56,950 nucleotides of DNA from an uncultured Chryseobacterium sp. (GCA_913775525.1 CAJYLH010000042.1:1-56950), one strand, 5' to 3'; shown: positions 1 to 8,680, counted from the stretch's first letter. Translations and numbers: made by a program. Notes: a model not told the origin generated them from the sequence alone.

Positions 1-268
1 TAATATTAGCTGTTTTGCTGTCTGATGTGGTAACGGCCGCTGTAGCATAAAGGATAGTCCCTTTCTGGTCTGAGCCATATTGTGCATTCCCGGCTTTGAT
101 CTGATCTCCGGTCAGCTTTGGTACAAGAATTCCTTCCGGTTTGCTGCCATCTGTGGTTTTGGCCGTAATGTCAAGTGTAGCCTTAGGATTCTGATTATTA
201 ATCCCTACCTGGGAATAAGCATGAATAGAAAGCAATGAAATACTTGCAGTGAGTAGATGTCTCTTCAT
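1..268 (-). CDS. secreted surface protein, 5' part only
   Basis: Reading from the ATG at 268 toward the left edge gives 89 codons without a stop, so the gene runs out of the window. The first 20 or so residues form a signal peptide (MKRHLLTASI, hydrophobic core, ending near AYSQ). After it comes VGINNQNPKATLDI, the opening seen in many flavobacterial exported proteins that start with a 'VGINT..P.ATLDV' segment and carry repeats or a C-terminal sorting domain. The rest seen is rich in Thr, Ala, Lys and Gly. The function is unknown; cell-surface or secreted location is an inference from the signal peptide. A TAnnTTTG element lies upstream on the same strand at 321-328. Confidence 0.8.
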   Translation of the reverse strand, partial: MKRHLLTASISLLSIHAYSQVGINNQNPKATLDITAKTTDGSKPEGILVPKLTGDQIKAGNAQYGSDQKGTILYATAAVTTSDSKTANI

Positions 269-320
269 ATATAATTCTTTTATTTCACAATTTTCAGACT
301 TTTAATGAAAATTCTCCGTG

Positions 321-328
321 CAAAAGTA
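321..328 (-). promoter_or_regulatory. promoter -7 element for the surface protein
   Basis: On the minus strand this reads TACTTTTG, matching the Bacteroidota TAnnTTTG element, about 50 nt upstream of the ATG at 268. No clear TTG -33 box is seen at the usual distance. The surrounding 269-562 stretch is very AT-rich and holds no other gene I can support. Confidence 0.5.
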
Positions 329-562
329 AGATTAATTATTGATTAACTATATATCAGTACCTCTTTATATGTTAATTATTCATTAATAGCATATTATAAT
401 TTTTAATTGTACAGGTTGATACTAAATTCAGTATATGATTTCGAGTTTGCATGGCGGCTTGGTTTCAAAAAAAGGAATATGATTGCGGGAGCAGGGTTCA
501 AATGTCAGAAATAAAATGATAAACAGGTATTTATTTAATTCTGAAATCTTATTTTTGGTATC

Positions 563-1327
563 ATGGATTTTCCTGTCACCTTTCACATATTCGGTAAAAG
601 CATCCTGGCGCATCCCCTATTTGAAGCAATGGGTATGTTTGTAGGCATGCGGTATTATTTCTATCTTAAAAGGAAGTCGCCGGAAAAATTGTCTTTCAAT
701 ACTTCTGCTGCTGTACTGATCGGTGCTACGGCAGGGGCATTGATCGGATCAAAGCTGATCGGAAACCTGGAGAATCCCTTCACGCTGTTTTCTGAAAAGT
801 TCAGCCTGGCCCGGTTCTGGTCTAATAATACCATTGTAGGAGGATTAGCCTTCGGGCTGGTCGGGGTCGAGCTGGCTAAAAAAATGGTCGGTCACAGGGA
901 TAGCACGGGCGACTTGATTGTGTTTCCCCTGATGCTGGCGATGATCATTGGTAGGATCGGCTGTTTCCTGACCGGGATCTATGAAGAAACCTATGGAATC
1001 CCGACCCGATTTATTTTCGGTATGCATTTGGGAGACCAATACCTGAGGCATCCGGTGGCCTTATATGAAATTGCATTTTTAATTGTGCTCTGGATTTTCC
1101 TGAAGAAAATTCAGAACAGCAGGAAACATGCTTCCGGATTTGTTTTTCAGGTGTTTATGATGGCTTATTTCATGTTCAGGTTCTGCCTGGATTTTATTAA
1201 GCCGAGAGTAGAGCTTCTGTGGAGCCTGGGAACGATCCAGCTGGTGTGCCTGGGTGTGATTGCATATTATATTTTTAAAATAAAAGATACAAAATCCGTA
1301 CATTCACATCAAATATCCAATTTATGA
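563..1327 (+). CDS. Lgt-like (prolipoprotein diacylglyceryl transferase family) membrane protein
   Basis: A 254-residue polytopic membrane protein with the Lgt fold pattern: IVGGLAFG near residues 91-98, GRIGCFLTG at 130-138, HPVALYE at 163-169 and FRFCLDFIKP near 205-214. Lgt transfers diacylglycerol from phosphatidylglycerol to the lipobox cysteine of prolipoproteins. Several positions that are nearly invariant in Lgt differ: the usual GRIGNFxNxE reads GRIGCFLTGI, so both Asn and the Glu are lost, and the GGMSFHGG histidine segment is replaced. It may be a paralogue with another substrate, not the housekeeping enzyme. It overlaps the next gene by four bases (ATGA), and a radical SAM enzyme follows, suggesting a shared lipid-related task. 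The start is the first ATG of the frame. Confidence 0.75.
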   Translation: MDFPVTFHIFGKSILAHPLFEAMGMFVGMRYYFYLKRKSPEKLSFNTSAAVLIGATAGALIGSKLIGNLENPFTLFSEKFSLARFWSNNTIVGGLAFGLVGVELAKKMVGHRDSTGDLIVFPLMLAMIIGRIGCFLTGIYEETYGIPTRFIFGMHLGDQYLRHPVALYEIAFLIVLWIFLKKIQNSRKHASGFVFQVFMMAYFMFRFCLDFIKPRVELLWSLGTIQLVCLGVIAYYIFKIKDTKSVHSHQISNL

Positions 1328-1566
1328 AAACGCTGACGCTTCTGGAAGTTAACAACTTTGGTTTAGGAGGATTTTTACTGATCATCATTCTGATCATCCT
1401 TTTAGTCGCCTTGGTGGTATCAGTCATTATCACCCTGATTGTTAAGCTTATTTACGAATCAGGAAATAATAAAACTTTTTCAAAAAAACAGTTTATACAG
1501 ACCATGCTGATCTGCATGCTTATTTTCGGTCTGATCAGCGGCTACATCTGCGGCGGCGGATTTTAA
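1324..1566 (+). CDS. small two-helix membrane protein
   Basis: An 80-residue protein whose ATG overlaps the stop of the Lgt-like gene (ATGA), so the two are almost surely translated together. Residues about 16-44 form a very hydrophobic Ile/Leu/Val helix. A short polar loop with Asn and Lys follows, then a second helix near residues 57-75 and a glycine-rich tail ending CGGGF. I do not recognise a family. Its place between an Lgt-like protein and a radical SAM enzyme makes it a candidate partner or membrane anchor for them, which is inference from position only. Confidence 0.75.
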   Translation: MKTLTLLEVNNFGLGGFLLIIILIILLVALVVSVIITLIVKLIYESGNNKTFSKKQFIQTMLICMLIFGLISGYICGGGF

Positions 1567-1617
1567 AATATTAAATACAGGTATTTAACTGTTAAATTAT
1601 TATACCATTTCATTATT

Positions 1618-3021
1618 ATGCCGGTAAGAAATTATACCTATTACGATTATACCATCAGCCTTTGCCCCGAATGCCTGAAAAGGGTAGGCGCCAAGATCAT
1701 CATTGAGGAAGACAGTGTTTTCATGACGAAAAGATGTCCGGATCACGGTTTTTTCAAAACTAAAATTGCTTCTGATGTCCACTATTATAAGAACATCAGG
1801 AATTATAATAAAGCCTCGGAAATGCCGCTGCATTTCGGGACAGATGTAGAATACGGATGCCCGTACGACTGCGGCCTTTGTGTAGACCACGAACAGCACA
1901 GTTGTCTTTCTATTGTTGAAGTAACGGACCGCTGCAATTTGACCTGTCCAACCTGTTATGCCATGTCATCGCCTCATTATGGCAGCCACCGCAGCCTGGA
2001 AGAGATTGAAGCCATGTTTGATGTGATCGTGAAGAATGAAGGCGAACCGGATGTAGTGCAGATCAGCGGGGGAGAGCCTACGATACATCCTGAATTTTTC
2101 AGGATCATGGACATTGCGAAATCCAAGCCGATCAAGCACCTGATGCTGAACACCAACGGAATCAGGATTGCCAACGACCCAGGTTTTGCAGAAAAGCTGG
2201 CTACCTATGCCCCGGAATTTGAAATCTACCTGCAGTTTGATTCCTTTAAACCTGATGTATTGCAGGATTTCAGAGGGAAAGACCTTACGGATGTCAGGAT
2301 GAGAGCCTTGGAAAAACTGAATGATCTGAATCTTTCCACTACATTGGTCGTTGTGCTTCAGAAAGACAAAAATATTGACGAGATCGGAAAGATCATCGAG
2401 TTTGCCCTCAAGCAGAAATGTGTACGCGGCATCACCTTCCAGCCGGTAGAGATTGCCGGAAGGAACAGGGCAGATTCATCACATGAGAAAATAACGCTTA
2501 CCGAAGTCCGGCAGGAAATTTTAAACCAGTTCCCATTGCTTAACAGCGATGATATCATTCCGGTACCATGTAACCCGGATGCATTGGCGATGGGGTATAT
2601 CCTGAAACTGGAAGGGGAAACCATTCCGCTGACCCGGTATATTAATCCTGCGGATTTGCTGAATAACGAAACCCGTAATACCATTGTGTACGAACAGGAT
2701 ACCGGACTGCAGATGCAGCTGCTGGATATTTTCAGTACCGGAATTTCAGTGGATAAGGTACAGCCCAAAGTCAACCAGCTGCTATGCTGCCTGCCGGAAG
2801 TTTGTGCTCCCGATCTTGATTATGACAACCTGTTCAGGATCATCATTATGAATTTCATGGATGCCCATGATTTTGACGTGCGGGCCGTAAAGAAATCCTG
2901 CGTCCATATCGTGAATAAAGACCTGAAACTGATCCCTTTTGAAACAATGAATCTCTTTTACAGGGATGATAAAATCAAATACCTGGAAGAACTCAGAAAA
3001 GAAGATAAAGTATTATTCTGA
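1618..3021 (+). CDS. radical SAM enzyme resembling tetraether synthase (Tes/MJ0619) family
   Basis: A 467-residue radical SAM protein. Cysteine groups in order: CPEC at 16-19 with RCPDH at 39-43 (rubredoxin-like site), CPYDCGLC at 81-88 with C96 (extra cluster), the radical SAM motif CNLTCPTC at 106-113, and a C-terminal CCLPEVC group. The glycine motif SGGEPT follows the SAM motif. This layout matches the MJ0619 family, whose archaeal member Tes couples lipid tails by C-C bond formation; other members are uncharacterised radical SAM enzymes. The substrate here is unknown. It sits 51 bases after the small membrane protein and likely belongs to the same unit. An Lgt-like neighbour suggests a lipid or lipoprotein substrate, which is inference. 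Not a short anaerobic activase: the length and N-terminal cysteines argue against that. Confidence 0.8.
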   Translation: MPVRNYTYYDYTISLCPECLKRVGAKIIIEEDSVFMTKRCPDHGFFKTKIASDVHYYKNIRNYNKASEMPLHFGTDVEYGCPYDCGLCVDHEQHSCLSIVEVTDRCNLTCPTCYAMSSPHYGSHRSLEEIEAMFDVIVKNEGEPDVVQISGGEPTIHPEFFRIMDIAKSKPIKHLMLNTNGIRIANDPGFAEKLATYAPEFEIYLQFDSFKPDVLQDFRGKDLTDVRMRALEKLNDLNLSTTLVVVLQKDKNIDEIGKIIEFALKQKCVRGITFQPVEIAGRNRADSSHEKITLTEVRQEILNQFPLLNSDDIIPVPCNPDALAMGYILKLEGETIPLTRYINPADLLNNETRNTIVYEQDTGLQMQLLDIFSTGISVDKVQPKVNQLLCCLPEVCAPDLDYDNLFRIIIMNFMDAHDFDVRAVKKSCVHIVNKDLKLIPFETMNLFYRDDKIKYLEELRKEDKVLF

Positions 3022-3098
3022 AGGTTTTGGGGTAATTACTCGTGTAACCGTCCGGAAATTCTTTCCATGAAGGATAGGAAGGAAAGGAATTGTATTAA

Positions 3099-3755
3099 TT
3101 ATCTTTTAATACCCCAGACTTCTATTTTACCGCGGTGTCTGAACCCAAGCTTTTCATAAAGCTTTATGGCGCCTGCATTGCTTTCGGCAACATGCAGGAA
3201 AGGTGTTTTGTTATCTTCCTGTATTTTTCCTGAAACATGGGCTACAAGCTGCTTGGCATATCCCTGACCAAGATAATCGGTATCGGTGATTACGGCGCTC
3301 ACTTCCGTCATGTCATTCATCTGCATCCTTTCACCGGTAACGGCAACCAGCTTACCCTCATTGAAAATGCCAAAATACCTTCCTAGTTCAGGCGTCCTGT
3401 TTTTAAAATAATATGGGTAAAACTTCGCAATGAAAGCAAAAAGCTCTTCGTAATCTTTTTCCTTAAGCTGAATGATTTTTTCCGTGTAATCAAGCGCTAT
3501 GGTCTTTTCCAGGACATACTGGTCACAGACCAGACGGGAAAGGTCTTGCTCTGTCTTGGGTTTTGCCCCGAAGATGAGAAAGTCATCACAGGATTTTGCA
3601 TAAGCTGTGATGTCTTTCTCTCCTGAAACATGTGCCGAACCGCCAAAGGCGGCTACTTCAGGGGTATAGAATTGGGTATCCCCGAAGTGTAAGCAAAACT
3701 TTTCATGGAATTCATTAAGAGCATGATAGACAGGACTGTCTAATTTACTGTACAT
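3099..3755 (-). CDS. GNAT-family N-acetyltransferase
   Basis: A 218-residue protein with a C-terminal acetyltransferase domain. It has the acetyl-CoA loop GQGYAKQLV followed by a strand, then AIKLYEKLGFRHRG, the usual last motif of the FR47-like GNAT branch. The N-terminal half looks like a divergent half-domain and lacks an obvious motif. The acceptor is unknown. The start is the ATG at 3755; an upstream TTG two codons earlier is possible but less likely. It overlaps the end of surE by 11 bases, so the two are probably co-transcribed and translationally coupled. Confidence 0.85.
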   Translation of the reverse strand: MYSKLDSPVYHALNEFHEKFCLHFGDTQFYTPEVAAFGGSAHVSGEKDITAYAKSCDDFLIFGAKPKTEQDLSRLVCDQYVLEKTIALDYTEKIIQLKEKDYEELFAFIAKFYPYYFKNRTPELGRYFGIFNEGKLVAVTGERMQMNDMTEVSAVITDTDYLGQGYAKQLVAHVSGKIQEDNKTPFLHVAESNAGAIKLYEKLGFRHRGKIEVWGIKR

Positions 3756-4524
3756 GATCAAATTTCATTATTTCACTCAATGTATTCATATATTCATACG
3801 CAGTTAGGTCGAATTTCACCGGAACAATAGAAATATAGCCATTAGCCAATGCTGTTTCGTCGGCATCTTCAGATTCATCCATATTGTTAAAATATCCGGT
3901 AAGCCAGTAGTATTTTTTACCGTGTGGGTTGATCCTTTCATCAAAGCTTTCTTCCCATTTGGCATGGGCCTGCTTGCATACCTTAACGCCTTTGATCTCC
4001 TCTTTGGAAAGTTTGGGAATATTGACATTCAGGACAATTCCTTTCGGCATAGGCTGCTCAAGAACCCTTTTTACAATATTCTGTATATATTCCTTCGCCT
4101 GAGTAAAATCGGCTTCCCAGCTGAAATCCAGCAGAGAGAATCCAATGGAAGGAAGTCCTTCCACACCGCCTTCCACAGCCGCAGACATCGTCCCGGAATA
4201 GATGACATTGATAGAGGAGTTGGCTCCGTGGTTGATCCCGGAAACGACGATATCCGGTCTTCTCGGCAGGATTTTATCCAAAGCCATTTTTACACAGTCT
4301 ACAGGAGTTCCGCTGCATGAAAAGTCTTTTTGCGGACCATCCAGGTGAACCTCCTCATAGCTCAGCGTAGAATTGATGGTGATCGCATGGCCTTTTCCGC
4401 TCTGTGGCGAATTGGGAGCGACTACGATCACATCACCGATTTCGTTCATAAAACTCACAAGATTTCTGATGCCCGGTGCTGTAATGCCGTCATCATTTGT
4501 AACCAGAATTAGTGGTTTTTCCAT
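3745..4524 (-). CDS. surE: 5'/3'-nucleotidase SurE
   Basis: A 259-residue SurE, close to the family's usual length. The N-terminal metal site LVTNDDGITAPG (residues 7-18), the PNSPQSGKGHA loop and VSGINHGANSS are all present; these supply the Asp, Ser and Asn that bind the divalent metal. SurE removes phosphate from nucleoside monophosphates and is often tied to stationary-phase survival. The chosen start at 4524 places the metal motif at the usual N-terminal distance; an in-frame extension up to 4575 has no homologous look. A GNAT gene follows with an 11-base overlap. A TAnnTTTG promoter element lies at 4594-4601. Confidence 0.95.
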   Translation of the reverse strand: MEKPLILVTNDDGITAPGIRNLVSFMNEIGDVIVVAPNSPQSGKGHAITINSTLSYEEVHLDGPQKDFSCSGTPVDCVKMALDKILPRRPDIVVSGINHGANSSINVIYSGTMSAAVEGGVEGLPSIGFSLLDFSWEADFTQAKEYIQNIVKRVLEQPMPKGIVLNVNIPKLSKEEIKGVKVCKQAHAKWEESFDERINPHGKKYYWLTGYFNNMDESEDADETALANGYISIVPVKFDLTAYEYMNTLSEIMKFDHVQ

Positions 4525-4863
4525 ATAAAGATTGATTTTAAAAAAATAGAATGGTGCCTGTCCGGAGAGAAACAACGAACGGCATCCTCACTTCAAAAGT
4601 AACTAAAAGTTTTGATGCCATAAGGTATTTTGCCGTTAAATTTTCTTAAATGTGAAGGCTCATCAAGGACTGTTATTGCAGGGTAAGCAGAATTTATTTT
4701 TCAGAAACTTCATTATGGATGCAGAAAATAACCAATTGTGACAAAAAAAATCAAAACTGCCCGATATTTGTAAATAAGGTATTAAATTTGATCGTTTGTA
4801 ACAGTAATTCAATTATTGCTACCAATTACTATACTTTTAATTAATAAAAATACATGACCTTCT
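4525..4863. other. divergent intergenic region surE / prc
   Basis: This 339-base stretch separates surE (minus) and the Prc protease (plus). It holds the surE promoter element at 4594-4601 and, on the plus strand, a possible TAAATTTG at 4783-4790 that could serve prc although no TTG box sits at the right distance. The sequence is AT-rich and I see no small gene or strong hairpin in it. Confidence 0.5.
4594..4601 (-). promoter_or_regulatory. promoter -7 element for surE
   Basis: Minus strand reads TACTTTTG, a match to TAnnTTTG, 70 bases upstream of the surE ATG. Its position inside the longer in-frame extension supports the shorter surE start. Confidence 0.45.
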
Positions 4864-6993
4864 ATGTGGAAAAATTTTAAGCTGAATAAATTTTTACTCC
4901 TCATTCCTTTAACCAGTCTAATGTTTTGCTTCAACTCGCCTAAAAATGATGATGAAAAAATGCAGACAATCATGGTGAGCGTAAAAAATACCCTTTCCTA
5001 TTTACACTACAGTCCGAAACCTATCAATGATGCTTATGCAAGAGATGTGTATAAGCAGTATTTTGAAATGATAGATCCAGCCAAAAGATATTTCCTACAG
5101 TCGGATATGGATGAATTTGCCAAGCATGAAACCAAGCTGGACGATTACCTGAATACCGGTGATCTTACCTTTTACAAGCTTACGGTAGACAGGCTTTATC
5201 AGAGAGTAGATGAAATTGATAAGGTAACCCAGGATATTTTCAGCAAGCCGATCAATCTGAATGAAGACGAAACCCTGACGCTGGAGCCGAAACTGAAGAA
5301 AGTACCTTCTAATAAGCAGGAACAGTATAATGAATGGAAAAAATTCATCAAGTACAATATCCTGCAGGAGATAGAATCCATGAACAGCAAGGAAGAAGCT
5401 CAGAAAGAGAAGAAAGATTCCGTGCAGCAGTACAAGCTTAAAGATACCATTAAGCTTAAGATCCTTACTCCGGACGAGAAGATCAAAAAAGCGACCGATG
5501 AGGTAAAAGACCTGGTGAAAGAAACCTTTACCAGATTCAAGAAAAGAAAGAAGATGGATTGGTTTACGGTATATATGAATGCTTACACTGAAGTATTTGA
5601 TCCGCATACCAATTATTATTCACCAAAAGACAAAGAAGATTTCGATACCAGCTTTACAGGAAAGGTAATCGGGATCGGAGCGATCATTCAGGAGAAAAAA
5701 GGATACCTGTATCTGGGTGCGCTTACCATCGGGGCCCCAGCCTGGAAATCCAAGCAGCTTTCAGAAGGAGATAAAATCCTGAAAGTGAAATCCAAACCTA
5801 AAGAAGACCCAGTAAACGTTGTAGGAATGCTGTCCGATGAAGCAGTAAGGCTGATCCGAGGTGAAAAAGGAACTCCTGTAACGCTTACCGTACAGAAGAA
5901 AGACGGGACGATAAAAGATGTTACCATGATCCGGGAGGAAGTAGCCATTGAAGATACCTTCGCCAGAAGTATTGTGGTGAATACACCGAACGGTAAAAAA
6001 TACGGATTTATCAACCTGCCTAGCTTCAATGCGGATTTTGAAAATGAAAAGGGAAGAAATGCTTCTGATGACATTAAAAATGAAATCATTAAGCTTAAAG
6101 CCCAGAACATCCAGGGGATTATTCTGGATCTGAGAAACAACGGAGGCGGCTCGCTTACCGAAGTAGGAGATATTATGGGACTTTTCATGAAGTCAGGGCC
6201 TTACGTACAGGTAAAAGACAGTAACGGTAAAATCCAGACCCTTAAGAATAAGAATGAAACGCCGATCTGGACTGGTCCTTTAGTGATCATGCAGAATGAA
6301 CTTTCCGCTTCCGCTTCAGAAATCCTTGCCGGAGTCATGCAGGATTACGGAAGAGCGATTATCGTAGGATCGCCGCAGTCTTTTGGAAAAGGGACCGTAC
6401 AGTCTTTCGTAGACCTGAACAGGTTCCTGAATACGGAAGATGATTTCGGATCTTTAAAACTGACAATCCAGAAATTCTACAGGATTACCGGAGAATCTAC
6501 TCAGAGAAAAGGGATTGTATCCGATATCCAGATGAAAGACTTCTTTACCTATGCGGAAATCGGGGAAAGGTTTGATGATTATGCCCTTGCCTGGGATAAA
6601 ATTCCGGGAACCAGCTTCGAGAAACTGAATTATTTTGATATCAAAGCCCTGGAAAAAGCCAGTGCCGATAGAATGGCTAAGAATACCAACTACCAGCTAT
6701 TGCTGGAATCTGCTCAATGGAGGGAAAAACTGGATAAGGAAGAAACGATTACGCTTAACATCAATAAATTCAATGAGCTGATGAAGCAGAGAAAGGCGCA
6801 GATTGAAAAATTCAAGTCGCTGACTAAATTTGAGAACGGACTTCAGTTTATGATGTACCAAAATGAAATTGAACGGGAGAAAAAAGATGAAGCGTTCAAA
6901 AAGAAATCTGAACTGTGGATTAAAAACCTTAAAAAAGACCTTTATTTGCAGGAAGCAATGAATATCATAGCTGATATGAATGCTAAAGCTTAA
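4864..6993 (+). CDS. prc: C-terminal processing (tail-specific) protease Prc, family S41
   Basis: A 709-residue periplasmic protease with an N-terminal hydrophobic export signal, a long helical N-terminal region (to about 240), a PDZ domain near 255-345 and an S41 catalytic domain near 370-560. The motif SASASE around residues 481-486 carries the nucleophile, probably Ser483, and FGKGTVQ supplies Lys509, a spacing close to E. coli Prc. A Lys/Glu-rich helical C-terminal region follows, as in full-length Prc. Members trim or degrade envelope proteins from the C-terminus. The signal ends near LMFCFNS, so a lipoprotein anchor is conceivable but the residue before Cys is Phe, which is unfavourable. 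A bidirectional terminator follows at 7002-7031. Confidence 0.93.
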   Translation: MWKNFKLNKFLLLIPLTSLMFCFNSPKNDDEKMQTIMVSVKNTLSYLHYSPKPINDAYARDVYKQYFEMIDPAKRYFLQSDMDEFAKHETKLDDYLNTGDLTFYKLTVDRLYQRVDEIDKVTQDIFSKPINLNEDETLTLEPKLKKVPSNKQEQYNEWKKFIKYNILQEIESMNSKEEAQKEKKDSVQQYKLKDTIKLKILTPDEKIKKATDEVKDLVKETFTRFKKRKKMDWFTVYMNAYTEVFDPHTNYYSPKDKEDFDTSFTGKVIGIGAIIQEKKGYLYLGALTIGAPAWKSKQLSEGDKILKVKSKPKEDPVNVVGMLSDEAVRLIRGEKGTPVTLTVQKKDGTIKDVTMIREEVAIEDTFARSIVVNTPNGKKYGFINLPSFNADFENEKGRNASDDIKNEIIKLKAQNIQGIILDLRNNGGGSLTEVGDIMGLFMKSGPYVQVKDSNGKIQTLKNKNETPIWTGPLVIMQNELSASASEILAGVMQDYGRAIIVGSPQSFGKGTVQSFVDLNRFLNTEDDFGSLKLTIQKFYRITGESTQRKGIVSDIQMKDFFTYAEIGERFDDYALAWDKIPGTSFEKLNYFDIKALEKASADRMAKNTNYQLLLESAQWREKLDKEETITLNINKFNELMKQRKAQIEKFKSLTKFENGLQFMMYQNEIEREKKDEAFKKKSELWIKNLKKDLYLQEAMNIIADMNAKA

Positions 6994-7001
6994 TAAATAA
7001 A

Positions 7002-7031
7002 AAACCACTAATAAAATTTAGTGGTTTTTTT
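7002..7031. terminator. bidirectional terminator between prc and sodC
   Basis: Nine-base arms AAACCACTA and TAGTGGTTT with an 8-base AT loop, flanked by A and T runs, lie between two converging genes. It should stop transcription from both sides. Confidence 0.85.
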
Positions 7032-7044
7032 ATGCTTATTCAAT

Positions 7045-7548
7045 TTATCTGATCTCCACACAGCCCACTCTTCCGCCTGCATTTCCGGTGGGCTGGGTAT
7101 GGAAATCATCCTTATCTGCATGGATGATAATGCCTTTCCCCATAATATTCTTGGAAGCATCCTCGCATCCCAGACACCACTTATCCGTTTTGAACGTCAG
7201 TGTGGCAGTGCCGCTCTGATCTGCCGTAAGGTTTCCTATATCACCCATATGGAAGTGTTCCGCACCCCATTTTCCGTGGTCGTCCTTGGCAGGATTCCAG
7301 TGCCCTCCTGCTGAAGTTCCGTCAGGAGCTGAGCAGTCTCCCTTTTCATGGATGTGTACGGCATGGATGCCCGGTGTAAGGTTGGTTACATCCAGCTTCA
7401 TAATGACCTCATTCCCTTTTTGAGTGAATTTTGCCGTTCCGCCGGTCTGGGTATTGCTTTTAGACATCACCTGATAGGTGTGGCTGGTTCCGCAGGAAAC
7501 TGCAAATAAAGCGCTTCCGGCTAATAATGTTAATGTTTTAAGGTTCAT
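7045..7548 (-). CDS. sodC: Cu,Zn superoxide dismutase, lipoprotein
   Basis: A 167-residue SodC that dismutates superoxide in the periplasm. The lipobox AVSC puts the lipidated cysteine at residue 19. Metal ligands are visible: HIH at 65-67 (copper), GGHWNP with H83 (bridging), H91 and later His/Asp of HFHMGD (zinc), and H143 in IIHADKDD (copper). C72 and C163 form the expected disulfide and R160 sits in the GNAGGRVGC C-terminal motif. All catalytic residues appear present. The gene is divergent from the AraC-type regulator and converges on prc. Confidence 0.95.
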   Translation of the reverse strand: MNLKTLTLLAGSALFAVSCGTSHTYQVMSKSNTQTGGTAKFTQKGNEVIMKLDVTNLTPGIHAVHIHEKGDCSAPDGTSAGGHWNPAKDDHGKWGAEHFHMGDIGNLTADQSGTATLTFKTDKWCLGCEDASKNIMGKGIIIHADKDDFHTQPTGNAGGRVGCVEIR

Positions 7549-7697
7549 TATACTATGATTTAGTGATTACAATATAAATGTAAAGAAAGATTTTCCAAAA
7601 AAGGCATAACCAGGTCATGTTTTTCTGGCCGCTGCCTGAATTTTTCCATAAATCCATCATTAGCAAAAAAGGACCAGTTATTTTCGTTCCGGGTTAT

Positions 7698-7705
7698 TAA
7701 TTTTG
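7698..7705 (+). promoter_or_regulatory. promoter -7 element for the AraC-type regulator
   Basis: TAATTTTG fits TAnnTTTG and lies 22 bases before the ATG at 7728, implying a very short leader. This favours the ATG over the TTG two codons upstream. No good TTG box is seen 20 bases further up. Confidence 0.4.
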
Positions 7706-7727
7706 CAATAAATGACCAGAATTGTAT

Positions 7728-8624
7728 ATGCATAAACAGAGCATCATAAAAGCCATCCGGTACATAGAAGACCATCTGGATTCGGACCTTTCACTGGAAA
7801 ACGTTTCAGGGGCCGGCGCCTATTCTCCATTTCATTTTCACAGGATTTTCCGGCTGGTCACAGGAGAAACCCTGCAGAACTATATAGCCAGAAGACGGGC
7901 TGAAAAAGGGGCTCTTTATCTGGCAATGAGAAAAGAGATGAGTATTACGGATGTTTATCATCAGTCAGGCTTTTCCAGTCATTCCGCTTTTAATAAAGCC
8001 TTTAAAAAATATTACGGGACTTCCCCTTCGGGATTCCGCAGGGCAGCTCCGGAAAACTTTCACAGGATTGCTATTCAGGAAAGCAAGAAAGGACAGAGGG
8101 ATGCCATTTTCAGCCAGTACATTTGCAATACAGAAAACCTTTTAAACTGGATGAATATGAATTTAAAAATCGAAGTACACCATCTTCCGGAAATGCATCT
8201 GGCGGCCGTTATGAGCCTGGGTATTGCCCATGTTGAATCTTCTTTCAGCACTCTGATAAACTGGGCAAGAAGCAAAAACCTGTTTCCCCGAGATCAGGTG
8301 AAAATGCTTTCCGTATACCATGACAGCTTTAAGGTGACCCCACCGGATAAAGTCAGGATCCATGCCTGTATGCTTCTGGATGAACCCTTGCAGAAACAGG
8401 AAGGGGAAGTCTTTCCTGAGACCGTTGAAGCCGGAAAGTTCATCATCGGAAGCGGTGAAGTTACCCTGGATGATTTTGAACAGTGCTGGGTTTCCCTGTT
8501 TTTATGGATGAAGGAGCATAACTATTTGATAAGAAAAGCATTTCCTTTTGAAATCTACCATACGAATTTCCGGGAGCATCCCGAAGAAAAGATGACCGTT
8601 GATTTCTGCATCCCGATTCAATAA
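7728..8624 (+). CDS. AraC-family regulator with GyrI-like ligand domain
   Basis: A 298-residue regulator. Residues about 5-105 hold the two helix-turn-helix motifs of the AraC/XylS DNA-binding domain (AIRYIEDHLDSDLSLENV, then GFSSHSAFNKAFKKYYGTSP). Residues about 140-298 form a GyrI-like/SOUL-type effector-binding domain, as in the Rob and SoxS-related regulators that sense small hydrophobic molecules. The N-terminal position of the HTH is typical of this sub-type. The regulated genes are unknown; sodC is divergent next door. The start is the ATG at 7728, since the longer frame begins at TTG. Confidence 0.9.
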   Translation: MHKQSIIKAIRYIEDHLDSDLSLENVSGAGAYSPFHFHRIFRLVTGETLQNYIARRRAEKGALYLAMRKEMSITDVYHQSGFSSHSAFNKAFKKYYGTSPSGFRRAAPENFHRIAIQESKKGQRDAIFSQYICNTENLLNWMNMNLKIEVHHLPEMHLAAVMSLGIAHVESSFSTLINWARSKNLFPRDQVKMLSVYHDSFKVTPPDKVRIHACMLLDEPLQKQEGEVFPETVEAGKFIIGSGEVTLDDFEQCWVSLFLWMKEHNYLIRKAFPFEIYHTNFREHPEEKMTVDFCIPIQ

Positions 8625-8646
8625 CCGCTGATCTCATTCATCGTTA

Positions 8647-8680
8647 GCTAAAAATACCGCTCCTATGGAGGGGTATTTTA
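8647..8680 (+). terminator. hairpin terminator after the AraC-type regulator
   Basis: Arms AAAATACC and GGTATTTT with an inner CTCC/GGAG stem and a 3-base loop sit 25 bases after the stop codon. The T run is within the 3' arm, so efficiency is uncertain. Confidence 0.5.

Noticed and set aside
4525-4575. Longer start of surE
   Set aside because: The extra 17 residues precede the invariant N-terminal metal motif and do not match the family. They lie just downstream of the promoter element.
4864-4960. Prc as a lipoprotein
   Set aside because: A Cys follows the signal, but the residue before it is Phe and not the small residue needed for a lipobox. Left as an open possibility only.
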